NCBI GenBank assembly: GCA_007116205.1
Contig: SKIY01000118.1
Location: forward strand, 1-18,263
Source of the DNA: Candidatus Izemoplasma sp.
Lineage (GTDB): Bacteria > Bacillota_I > Bacilli_A > Izemoplasmatales > Izemoplasmataceae
Length of the DNA: 18,263 nucleotides
Direction of reading: 5' to 3'
Of the stretch, positions 8,096 through 14,603 are shown one piece after another; the first letter of the stretch is position 1; the number at the start of each line of letters is the position of its first letter. The translations under genes were made by a program, and so were the position numbers. The notes below the pieces were generated by a model that saw only the letters and a program-made list of their open reading frames with translations, ran no database searches and was not told the DNA's origin.

Positions 8096-9083
8096 ATTTA
8101 GCCTCGCTTTCTAAAACGTTATAAACCGGTACACGTGTTGCATTTTGCATTGCTTTTAAAAAGGCGGATGCTTGATAATGGTTGCCTTTTGGACTGAATG
8201 GATTGATGGTAACCGCAATCAGTTTTATTGCTTTTAATACTTCAATGTTGATGGCTAGGTTTGATAAATATGTGTGGTATTTCGGTGGTATTAGTAATTT
8301 CGTTGCATCTTCAAGTACTAAAGTGAAGTGCTGGTAATTGTGTTTTATAAACCCATCAATCAAACTTGAGGTAATCGCACCTTTAAGATAAAGTGTTTGT
8401 AGTGTATCTTTAACAGCTTTTTCGTTTAATGAAGCAATCGTTTTTCGTTTACAAAAGTAAATATCGCTTTTTGTTTGCGCCATTAAAGGTGCTTGTAATG
8501 GGATTGGGTGAATCGTTTGCTCAAATGAGAAGCTATCAATAATTGACTTCGTGTAGGCAACCGTTTTTTCCATCTGTGCGTGCACGCTTGCACCTGTGGC
8601 TAAAATAATGCCGTCGATACACTCGATATTGGCAAATGTTATGCGATTAAACGCGCCGTCAACGAACACTTTGTTCGCATATTTTTTGAGTTTCTCAATG
8701 ACTTTTTTTAAGTCGCTATTTGTGGTTGGTCCAGCCACAACAATGTTTCCTTCAGATTTGATTTTTACGATAATGACGCGACCGATTGCGGTTTTTATCG
8801 ATGTCGTTTCTAAGGTGTCATAATCGAGTTGACTTTGTTTTAAACACTTCGTTGTCGTTGCGACAATACTCCCTTTTTTAACTTGTATTTTTGGTTTTGG
8901 TAAATAGGTCATCTGATCGATTTGTTCACCGTCTAATCCGATACTTGTAATCGCGATTGTTTCTTTTTGCAAGCGGGTTATGAGCGCATTTAATGTTGTC
9001 GTTTTACCCGTGTTTTTTGCAAGGCCGATAATCCCGATTACGGCGTATGGTTTAATATTATTTATCACGTTTAATGCGTTCAT
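8079..9083 (-). CDS. kamB: P-loop protein, probable lysine 5,6-aminomutase reactivase subunit KamB
   Basis: The 334-residue protein opens with a nucleotide-binding loop, GLAKNTGKTTT at residues 20-30. This is a slightly unusual P-loop, with the leading Gly one place earlier than in the classic GxxxxGKT, preceded by a hydrophobic strand. A second patch (VFVDGAFNR) could supply a Walker-B-like Asp. There are no membrane helices. It lies exactly where KamB lies in known lysine clusters, between kamA and the kamD/kamE genes. KamB and the MutS-like KamC are thought to reactivate aminomutase whose adenosylcobalamin has been damaged; that role is family knowledge, not seen here. It overlaps kamA by 26 nt and kamD by 17 nt, and has only a weak Shine-Dalgarno, so translation probably depends on coupling to kamA. 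No kamC-like gene is present in the window. Confidence 0.72.
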   Translation of the reverse strand: MNALNVINNIKPYAVIGIIGLAKNTGKTTTLNALITRLQKETIAITSIGLDGEQIDQMTYLPKPKIQVKKGSIVATTTKCLKQSQLDYDTLETTSIKTAIGRVIIVKIKSEGNIVVAGPTTNSDLKKVIEKLKKYANKVFVDGAFNRITFANIECIDGIILATGASVHAQMEKTVAYTKSIIDSFSFEQTIHPIPLQAPLMAQTKSDIYFCKRKTIASLNEKAVKDTLQTLYLKGAITSSLIDGFIKHNYQHFTLVLEDATKLLIPPKYHTYLSNLAINIEVLKAIKLIAVTINPFSPKGNHYQASAFLKAMQNATRVPVYNVLESEAKYETYT

Positions 9084-10326
9084 TCCGCGCCAAAATGGTT
9101 GGTTCTAAAGCTATGCGCTCACCGTGTAATAGTCCGCTAACACCATCGGTTTTTGTGCTTTGACAGTCTTCACAATGGCATTCTGATACGTAATGGTGTG
9201 GTTCGCTGTAAGTAGTTATAACGCCTTCGTAGTTTCTTAAAACGGTCTTGCCTGGTGCAGAGGAAATAACGTAGTTTGGCATTACAGGTATTTTTCCACC
9301 ACCACCTGGTGCATCAACAACAAAGGTTGGTACTGCGAAGCCACTAATATGACCGCGTAAGCCTTCGATGATTTCGATGCCTTTGCTGACTGGGGTACGG
9401 AAGTGTTCAATCCCCATTGATAAGTCACATTGGTATATGTAGTAAGGGCGCACGCGTATAGCGACTAATTTAGTTACTAAGCGTCGCATTATATGGACAC
9501 AATCATTAATGCCCCGCAAGAGGACGCTTTGATTTCCTATCGGAATCCCAGCATCTGCTAAGCGATCAATCGCTGCTTTGCTTTCAACTGTGATTTCATC
9601 TGGATGATTGAAATGGGTGTTCACCCAAATCGGTTGATGTTTTTTGAGTATGTTTACGAGTTTTTCGGTGATGCGTTGTGGCATCACGACTGGGGTTCTT
9701 GACCCAAACCGAATGACCTCGACATGATCAATTTCACGCAGTTTCTCTAAAATATATTCAATCCGCTCATCACTGACTAAAAAAGCATCGCCACCACTGA
9801 GTAATACATCACGAATCTCTGGATGCGCACGAATATATTCAATGCCTTGTTCAATTTGATCTAAACTGGTCTCAGCATCACGCATTCCAGCAAACCGTCT
9901 ACGCGTACAGTGACGACAGTACATACTGCACATGTCGGTAATTAAAAACAAGACACGGTCAGGATAACGATGGGTTAGTCCCGGAACAGGTGAGTCGTAA
10001 TCTTCAGCCAGCGGGTCTAATAAATCGTGTTTCCCAACTTCGAGTTCATTACCGAGAGGAATGGCTTGTAAACGCATGGGACACTCGGGATTTAAGGGAT
10101 CAATCAATGTTAAGTAATACGGGGTAATCGCCATGCGAAAACGCCCGAGAACATCTTCAATAATCGATTCTTCACGTTCGGTTAAGTCAATATATTTTTT
10201 TAAGGTGTCGATATCCCGGATGCGATGTTTGGTTTGCCATTTCCAGTCATTCCAATCGGCTTCTGATACCGAATTAAAATACTGGTTTTTCCGTTTTAGG
10301 TATGTTGTATTAAGGTCTAATTTCAT
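9058..10326 (-). CDS. kamA: L-lysine 2,3-aminomutase KamA
   Basis: This radical-SAM, PLP-dependent enzyme converts L-lysine to L-beta-lysine, the first step of lysine fermentation. Numbered from the ATG at 10326 (422 residues), the 4Fe-4S motif CxxxCxxC is C133, C137 and C140 in DMCSMYCRHC, and the PLP lysine is K345 in APGGGGKIPV. The C-terminal Cys cluster C383, C385, C388 together with C300 fits the structural zinc site of clostridial enzymes. These features and the full length favour true lysine 2,3-aminomutase over EpmB or glutamate aminomutase. The frame extends to a GTG at 10332, but AAGGAG sits 7 nt before the ATG at 10326. The gene starts 15 nt after kdd and overlaps kamB. Confidence 0.96.
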   Translation of the reverse strand: MKLDLNTTYLKRKNQYFNSVSEADWNDWKWQTKHRIRDIDTLKKYIDLTEREESIIEDVLGRFRMAITPYYLTLIDPLNPECPMRLQAIPLGNELEVGKHDLLDPLAEDYDSPVPGLTHRYPDRVLFLITDMCSMYCRHCTRRRFAGMRDAETSLDQIEQGIEYIRAHPEIRDVLLSGGDAFLVSDERIEYILEKLREIDHVEVIRFGSRTPVVMPQRITEKLVNILKKHQPIWVNTHFNHPDEITVESKAAIDRLADAGIPIGNQSVLLRGINDCVHIMRRLVTKLVAIRVRPYYIYQCDLSMGIEHFRTPVSKGIEIIEGLRGHISGFAVPTFVVDAPGGGGKIPVMPNYVISSAPGKTVLRNYEGVITTYSEPHHYVSECHCEDCQSTKTDGVSGLLHGERIALEPTILARNERIKRDK

Positions 10327-10341
10327 AAACACACTCCTTTT

Positions 10342-11373
10342 TTAGACATATTTTTCTTCAAAATATGCTTTCAGTTTCGGGTTACTTCGCAATAAATTCA
10401 AAGTTATTTCTGCATGGTTTTTTGTATAGCCATTCCCAATAATCATCGTAACATCTTTACCGACGCCTTCAGCGCCTAAAGCAGCCTTTGTAAAAGATGT
10501 GGCCATACTAAAGAAATAGACGGTCCCTTCATCTTTTGTGGATAAAATAGACCCCATTTCAGTGTTTTCTACATTGACAACGTTGATACTTAAATCAACA
10601 AGGTCTGCACAAACAGCTTTAACGGATTCATATACCGCTACTGCATCTGTCGCATCAGTAAGTAAGGTTTCATCACATAGTCCGAGGTCTGATAGTAAGT
10701 CTGCTTGCCAGGGTTCATTGACAAGTCCGATGACTTTCCCGGTCGTACCGACACTTTGATGCGCTTGCATAGCGCATAAAAGACCGCTCTTACCTGCAGC
10801 ACCAATAATAAAGACGGTATCTCCTTTTTTAGCAAGCTTTTTTACTTGAGCTGGCGCACCAGCAACATCGAGTGCTGCGAGTGCTAAATGGGCATCCATA
10901 TCATCTGGAAGGGTTGCATAAATGCCAGAATCAAATAAAATAGCTTGGCCTTTAATACGAACTTGATCATTCGTGAGGTTAATATCGATAATTTCATCAA
11001 TTTTAAGCGGGGTTAGCGATAAAGATACAAGTGTTGCAAGTTTTGTGCCAACGTTCAACGTTTGATTATGAAACTGTTCTCCAACAGCATCGACTTCTCC
11101 AATTAACATCCCGCCGCTTTTCGTAATGGGGTTTTGCATTTTCCCGCGTGTTTGAACGATATCTAAAATCATTGTTTTCATTTTTTCAACATCGTTATGA
11201 CACGCTTGTTTGATTTGATAAAACGACGCTGAATCAATATTTAAGGTATCGACATTAATCCGTATTTCATTTGGAAAAAGTGTCATCGCATTATCGATTT
11301 TTGCGGCCGCTTGTGGTAAGACACCGACTGGGTTAACAACACGGTGTGTGCCGTATTTACAATATGAACGCAT
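10342..11373 (-). CDS. kdd: L-erythro-3,5-diaminohexanoate dehydrogenase Kdd
   Basis: Oxidises 3,5-diaminohexanoate to 5-amino-3-oxohexanoate with NAD(P)+. The start CKYGTHRVVNPVGVLPQAA is characteristic of the family, and a Rossmann nucleotide loop is visible as VFIIGAAGKSG near residues 190-200. Length (343 residues from the ATG at 11373) is normal. Three in-frame starts cluster here: TTG 11379, ATG 11376 and ATG 11373. The last has the best spacing (7 nt) from GGAG and is used, but 11376 is nearly as good. The gene overlaps kce by 17 nt, its Shine-Dalgarno lying in the final codons of kce, so the two are translationally coupled. Confidence 0.94.
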   Translation of the reverse strand: MRSYCKYGTHRVVNPVGVLPQAAAKIDNAMTLFPNEIRINVDTLNIDSASFYQIKQACHNDVEKMKTMILDIVQTRGKMQNPITKSGGMLIGEVDAVGEQFHNQTLNVGTKLATLVSLSLTPLKIDEIIDINLTNDQVRIKGQAILFDSGIYATLPDDMDAHLALAALDVAGAPAQVKKLAKKGDTVFIIGAAGKSGLLCAMQAHQSVGTTGKVIGLVNEPWQADLLSDLGLCDETLLTDATDAVAVYESVKAVCADLVDLSINVVNVENTEMGSILSTKDEGTVYFFSMATSFTKAALGAEGVGKDVTMIIGNGYTKNHAEITLNLLRSNPKLKAYFEEKYV

Positions 11374-12199
11374 CATCAAACTCCTTCATTTTCAGTATTT
11401 TTCGTGCTTCTTTAGGTGTTGCTATGTCACGATTAGCATTTTTTGCCATAGCAACTACTTTTTCAACTAAGGCACTATTGCCCTCAGCCAATACACCTTT
11501 TTCAATGTATATATTATCTTCTAACCCCACGCGAACATGACCCCCGTGTTCAATGGCGAGTTTCGCGAGTGGGAACTCATAACGCCCAATACCAACAACA
11601 CTATAAGTCGCGTCACTTGGGATGCTTTCTCGCATAAAATGGAAGTCCCGGCTTTCACCGCTCATTCCCCCATTCACACCCAAAACAAAACTAAAGTGTA
11701 ATGGCGCATGAATAAAGCCTTTTTTGTGCAGTCTTAACACCGTATCCACATGCCCTTTTTCAAAGCATTCTAGTTCAGGATAAATAGCGCGGTTATGCAT
11801 GACTTTTGCAAAGTATTTTATGTCGTTTTCAGTATTAATAAATATGTCGTCACCACCAAAGTTCAAGGTGCCACAATCTAGTGTTGCCATTTCAATCGGT
11901 AGTTCAGCAACAGCGATACGATCTTCTTTAGACATTCCGACAGCCCCACCGGTTGATGGTTGAATGATAACATCATGACAGCGTTTTCGGATGGCTTTAA
12001 TGATTGCTTCATAACGTGCTTTATCTTGTGTTGGTGTTCCATCATCGTAGCGAGCATGCAAATGTATAATGGATGCGCCTGCTTGATAAGCCGCAGATGC
12101 TTCTTTAACCATTTCTTCAATGGTATAAGGTACATGTGGGTTGTGTTCTTTCATCACTTCTGCCCCACTAATAGCACAAGTAATAATGAGTTTATTCAT
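11357..12199 (-). CDS. kce: 3-keto-5-aminohexanoate cleavage enzyme Kce
   Basis: A BKACE-family (PF05853) zinc enzyme that condenses 5-amino-3-oxohexanoate with acetyl-CoA and splits it to acetoacetate and 3-aminobutyryl-CoA. The expected residues are all present: E14 in SGAEV, zinc ligands H46 and H48 in HLHAR, a third ligand E227 in RVGLEDN, and the conserved VLGVNGGM loop. The 280-residue length is typical. Gene position next to kal and kdd fixes the substrate better than sequence alone, since BKACE enzymes act on many beta-keto acids. The ATG lies within an 8-nt overlap with the kal stop, and no good Shine-Dalgarno is seen, so re-initiation is likely. Confidence 0.95.
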   Translation of the reverse strand: MNKLIITCAISGAEVMKEHNPHVPYTIEEMVKEASAAYQAGASIIHLHARYDDGTPTQDKARYEAIIKAIRKRCHDVIIQPSTGGAVGMSKEDRIAVAELPIEMATLDCGTLNFGGDDIFINTENDIKYFAKVMHNRAIYPELECFEKGHVDTVLRLHKKGFIHAPLHFSFVLGVNGGMSGESRDFHFMRESIPSDATYSVVGIGRYEFPLAKLAIEHGGHVRVGLEDNIYIEKGVLAEGNSALVEKVVAMAKNANRDIATPKEARKILKMKEFDDAFIL

Positions 12200-12581
12200 G
12201 TGCTATCCGCTGCTTTTCTTTTGGCACAATGCATGTTCCTGTAGCCGTTGTGGTAGTAATCGGTGTTTCAAGAACTTCTGCGGCACTTTCACTAACGTCA
12301 AGGCGCGTTTGAACAATCTTCCGACAGACAAAGCGCATTTTTCTTGAAGTATTTCCAACATGCGTAATTTCACCTTCGATTTCAATAATATCCCCCGCGT
12401 ATAAAGGTGCTAAAAAATCAACGGAATCGTAGGCTCTAAAAAGTCCTTCATCACCATCATGACGGATTAACAACTCCGTAGCGACATCTCCAAAAAGTGC
12501 TAAAGCTTTAGCCCCATCAACCAAATTACCACCATAGTGGGCATCCGCTTGTGATAAGCGATATTTATGTATAACTTTCAT
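12192..12581 (-). CDS. kal: 3-aminobutyryl-CoA ammonia-lyase Kal
   Basis: A small hot-dog-fold enzyme (129 residues) that eliminates ammonia from L-3-aminobutyryl-CoA to give crotonyl-CoA. The N-terminal block DAHYGGNLVDGAKALALFGD is the hallmark of Kal proteins of lysine fermenters and separates it from generic acyl-CoA thioesterases. The later stretch VDFLAPLYAGDIIEIEGEI is the usual hot-dog strand pair. GGAGG stands 6 nt before the ATG, and the preceding atoA stop is one base away. It overlaps kce by 8 nt. Confidence 0.94.
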   Translation of the reverse strand: MKVIHKYRLSQADAHYGGNLVDGAKALALFGDVATELLIRHDGDEGLFRAYDSVDFLAPLYAGDIIEIEGEITHVGNTSRKMRFVCRKIVQTRLDVSESAAEVLETPITTTTATGTCIVPKEKQRIAHE

Positions 12582-12582
12582 T

Positions 12583-13233
12583 TTATACCTCCATTATTTT
12601 TACATCACCAATAATCAGTGCTGCATCTGTTTGTTCTATAATCGTTTCAATGCTTACATCGGGATGGCGTTCCATCAAATGCAACCCATCAGAACGCACT
12701 TCAATCACTGCCATTTCAGTGACAATCATATCAACTTCTTGATACGCTGTAAGTGGTAATTCGCAACGTTTTTTTATTTTAGGTTTTCCTTTATTGGTAT
12801 GCGTCGTTGCGACAATTACTTTTTTAGCACCGACCACTAAATCCATGGCACCACCCATCCCCGGAACCAGTTTCCCGGGAATAATCCAACTCGCTAACGA
12901 GCCTTCTTGGTCAACTTCTAATGCTCCAAGTACCGTCACATCGACATGACCGCCGCGGATAATCCCAAAAGAAGTTGCTGAATCAAAAAACATACCGCCG
13001 TCTTTAAGGGTGACATATTGAGCCCCCGCGTTGGTTAAGTTTTTATCAATCTGCGCATCGGTAGGGGTTGGTCCTAATCCAATTAAGCCGTTTTCACTTT
13101 GTAAAAAGACATTCATTGTTTCAGGGATATAGTTTGCGACCAATGTCGGTAATCCGATCCCTAAGTTTACCAAATCACCATCGCTTAACTCCTTCGCAAC
13201 ACGTGCAGCGATAATCGCTTTTGGATTAATCAT
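12583..13233 (-). CDS. atoA: CoA-transferase subunit B (acetoacetate/butyrate type)
   Basis: Beta subunit of a family I CoA-transferase. The catalytic glutamate that forms the glutamyl-CoA thioester is E47 in LQSENGLIGLG, and the oxyanion-type loop PGMGGAMDLV is present. In lysine fermenters the AtoDA enzyme transfers CoA from butyryl-CoA to acetoacetate; here the donor is inferred, not proven. The frame extends upstream to a TTG at 13254, but the ATG at 13233 has AGGAGG 6 nt before it and gives the usual family N-terminus (216 residues). It overlaps atoD by 8 nt, as expected for subunits made in equal amounts. Confidence 0.93.
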   Translation of the reverse strand: MINPKAIIAARVAKELSDGDLVNLGIGLPTLVANYIPETMNVFLQSENGLIGLGPTPTDAQIDKNLTNAGAQYVTLKDGGMFFDSATSFGIIRGGHVDVTVLGALEVDQEGSLASWIIPGKLVPGMGGAMDLVVGAKKVIVATTHTNKGKPKIKKRCELPLTAYQEVDMIVTEMAVIEVRSDGLHLMERHPDVSIETIIEQTDAALIIGDVKIMEV

Positions 13234-13882
13234 GATTGGCCTCCTTTTGTACAATCCCGTCGATAAAAATATGCGGCGTCACAACGATTTCAGGGTCGAG
13301 CTGTTTAACGACATGATGAACATAAGCAAAAACATGTTTTGCGGCCGTTGCCATGATCGGATTGAAATTGCGTGCGGTCTTATCGTAGACAAGGTTGCCA
13401 TAAGCATCACTTGTCCGTGCTTCAATTAAAGCAAGATCAGCACCGAGCGCAACTTCAAGCAAATAGGCTTGATCATTAACGATAATTTTTTGCTTATTTT
13501 CCTCAACGATTGTTTTAATGCCCGTTGGTGTCAATATCCCACCAAGTCCAGCACCATGTGCCCTGATTTGTTCAGCCAATGTCCCTTGTGGGACCAACTC
13601 AATGGTCAATGCACCTTGAGACATTTTTTTACCTGCATCAGGATTTAAGCCAATGTGTGAAGCAATCAGTTTTTTAACTTGATTATTGGCAATAAGTTTC
13701 CCAACACCACGATGTTCAAAACCGGCATCATTACAAATGATTGTTAAATCTTTCACATTACTTTCAACAATCCAATCAATAAACATTTCAGGTGTGCCTA
13801 CCGCCATAAAGCCGCCAACCATAATAGATTGTCCATCGTGAAGCGCAGCTAAAAACGTACTTTTATCAATAAATTTATCCAT
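13226..13882 (-). CDS. atoD: CoA-transferase subunit A (acetoacetate/butyrate type)
   Basis: Alpha subunit (218 residues) of the same CoA-transferase. The CoA-binding pattern SIMVGGFMAVGTPE is near residues 19-32, followed by GVGKLI and the conserved QGTLAEQIRAHGAGLGG. The segment LIEARTSDAYGNLVYDKTARNFNP matches the SCOT/AtoD family. Together with AtoA it activates the acetoacetate released by Kce so it can be cleaved by a thiolase; the thiolase gene is not in this window. The ATG overlaps the hydratase stop by 8 nt. Confidence 0.93.
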   Translation of the reverse strand: MDKFIDKSTFLAALHDGQSIMVGGFMAVGTPEMFIDWIVESNVKDLTIICNDAGFEHRGVGKLIANNQVKKLIASHIGLNPDAGKKMSQGALTIELVPQGTLAEQIRAHGAGLGGILTPTGIKTIVEENKQKIIVNDQAYLLEVALGADLALIEARTSDAYGNLVYDKTARNFNPIMATAAKHVFAYVHHVVKQLDPEIVVTPHIFIDGIVQKEANHD

Positions 13883-14294
13883 CCTGTTTTTCCTTCCTTG
13901 GCATCAACATTGCTTCTCCGGTTAAAGCACATTGATCTTCTTGATTAAATATTTCTGTGGTGAATACCACCCGATTTTTCTCAAGGTTGATGCTTTTAAT
14001 CGTGACCTTCACGCGCAACATTACGCCAGGATAAACCGGTTTTAAAAAGATTAGGTTCTGACTACAGTAAATCGTTCCTTCTCCGGGAAATTCCATACCA
14101 AATATTTTAGAAAATAATGACCCCACCAACATACCATGTACAATCGGCCTTTTAAAAATCGTTTTTTGTGTATACGCTTCATCAAAATGCGCAGGATTTA
14201 AATCTCCGCTAACCGTCCCAAATTGTTCGACATCCGCTTGGGTAATGACACGTTGATACTCGCGATAATCTCCGATTTTCATTGTTTTAATCAT
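13875..14294 (-). CDS. MaoC/PhaJ-like (R)-specific enoyl-CoA hydratase
   Basis: A 139-residue hot-dog protein with the hydratase-2 motif SGDLNPAHFDE. The catalytic pair falls at D31 and H36, the same numbers as in Aeromonas caviae PhaJ, and RPIVHGMLVGSLFS follows as in that family. It should add water to short trans-2-enoyl-CoA, giving (R)-3-hydroxyacyl-CoA. As first gene of the lysine operon its natural substrate would be the crotonyl-CoA made by Kal (inference). The frame begins at a TTG at 14297, but the ATG at 14294 is 7 nt from AGG of GAGGTG and is the better start. The leader upstream carries the lysine riboswitch. A non-catalytic or phosphotransbutyrylase-associated role cannot be excluded, but the active site looks intact. 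Confidence 0.82.
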   Translation of the reverse strand: MIKTMKIGDYREYQRVITQADVEQFGTVSGDLNPAHFDEAYTQKTIFKRPIVHGMLVGSLFSKIFGMEFPGEGTIYCSQNLIFLKPVYPGVMLRVKVTIKSINLEKNRVVFTTEIFNQEDQCALTGEAMLMPRKEKQDG

Positions 14295-14314
14295 CAAATC
14301 ACCTCAACTTTTTA

Positions 14315-14349
14315 TAAATATAAAAGAGCTGTTTAAAATAAACAGCTCT
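14315..14349 (-). terminator. Intrinsic terminator in the lysine riboswitch expression platform
   Basis: On the minus strand AGAGCTGTTTA and TAAACAGCTCT (14339-14349 and 14325-14335) form a perfect 11-bp stem with a 3-nt loop, followed by TTTTATATTT. The 5' arm contains the conserved 3' edge of the aptamer (GAG plus the 3' strand of P1, CTGT). Terminator and ligand-bound aptamer therefore cannot coexist. It lies about 20 nt before the ATG of the first gene. Confidence 0.9.
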
Positions 14350-14510
14350 CCATTTTTAAAATGGCAATGGTTGAAGTGTGCCCGCAACCACCAAGTCTTT
14401 ATGAAGGACCATAAAAACCTTCGGCGTTTTACTCCTTCTTTTATAAGGGTGAAGGTCCATCTTCTTAATCCTTATAAAATACCAATAAAACGCACCTCTG
14501 TAACGCTTTC
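14342..14510 (-). ncRNA. Lysine riboswitch (L-box aptamer)
   Basis: The minus-strand leader carries the L-box landmarks in order: AGAGGTGCG (14499-14491), a P2 stem TTTTATAAGG/CCTTATAAAA, the invariant GCCGAAGG (14425-14418), a P4 hairpin GAAGG/CCTTC, a P5 hairpin TGGTTG/CAACCA (14390-14385 with 14373-14368), a small AT hairpin, then GGAGAGC. P1 is ACAG (14501-14498) with CTGT (14345-14342), only about four solid pairs. This is the same arrangement as in the Bacillus lysC and Thermotoga aptamers, with some reduction in the P2/P3 arms. Ligand is L-lysine. Because the aptamer's 3' strand is also the 5' arm of the terminator, binding should favour read-through and expression of the lysine-degrading operon. 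Confidence 0.88.
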
Positions 14511-14517
14511 TACATCC

Positions 14518-14547
14518 ATTATAGTTCCTTAATGTAAGCGTTGTCAA
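14518..14547 (-). promoter_or_regulatory. Sigma-A promoter of the lysine fermentation operon
   Basis: On the minus strand a perfect TTGACA (14547-14542) is separated by 18 nt from a perfect TATAAT (14523-14518). Predicted start near 14511 puts the whole aptamer in the transcript. Two consensus boxes imply strong initiation, with control left to the riboswitch. Confidence 0.9.
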
Positions 14548-14557
14548 TGAATTTTTT

Positions 14558-14585
14558 AAAAGAAAAAGGCACGCCTTAGCGTGCC
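14558..14585 (-). terminator. Rho-independent terminator of the Ig-like lipoprotein gene
   Basis: Minus strand GGCACGC-TAAG-GCGTGCC is a GC-rich 7-bp stem with a tetraloop, followed by TTTTTCTTTT. It sits 19 nt after the lipoprotein stop and about 10 nt before the -35 box of the lysine operon, insulating the two. Confidence 0.92.
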
Positions 14586-14603
14586 CTTAATGAAGCGACG
14601 TAA

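Noticed and set aside
10538..10759. Plus-strand frames opposite kdd, kamA, kamB, kce and the ABC genes (also 164-376, 494-694, 8596-8823, 10133-10345)
   Set aside because: Antisense shadows of well-supported genes, with no Shine-Dalgarno or recognisable protein features.
11878..12135. Minus-strand frames inside kce, kdd (10638-10835) and kal (12203-12385)
   Set aside because: Out-of-frame with intact, recognisable enzymes; no sign of programmed overlap.
14356..14547. A 63-codon minus-strand frame upstream of the hydratase gene
   Set aside because: It lies over the promoter and lysine riboswitch, begins at or before the predicted transcription start, and has no ribosome binding site. The conserved bases are RNA-structural.
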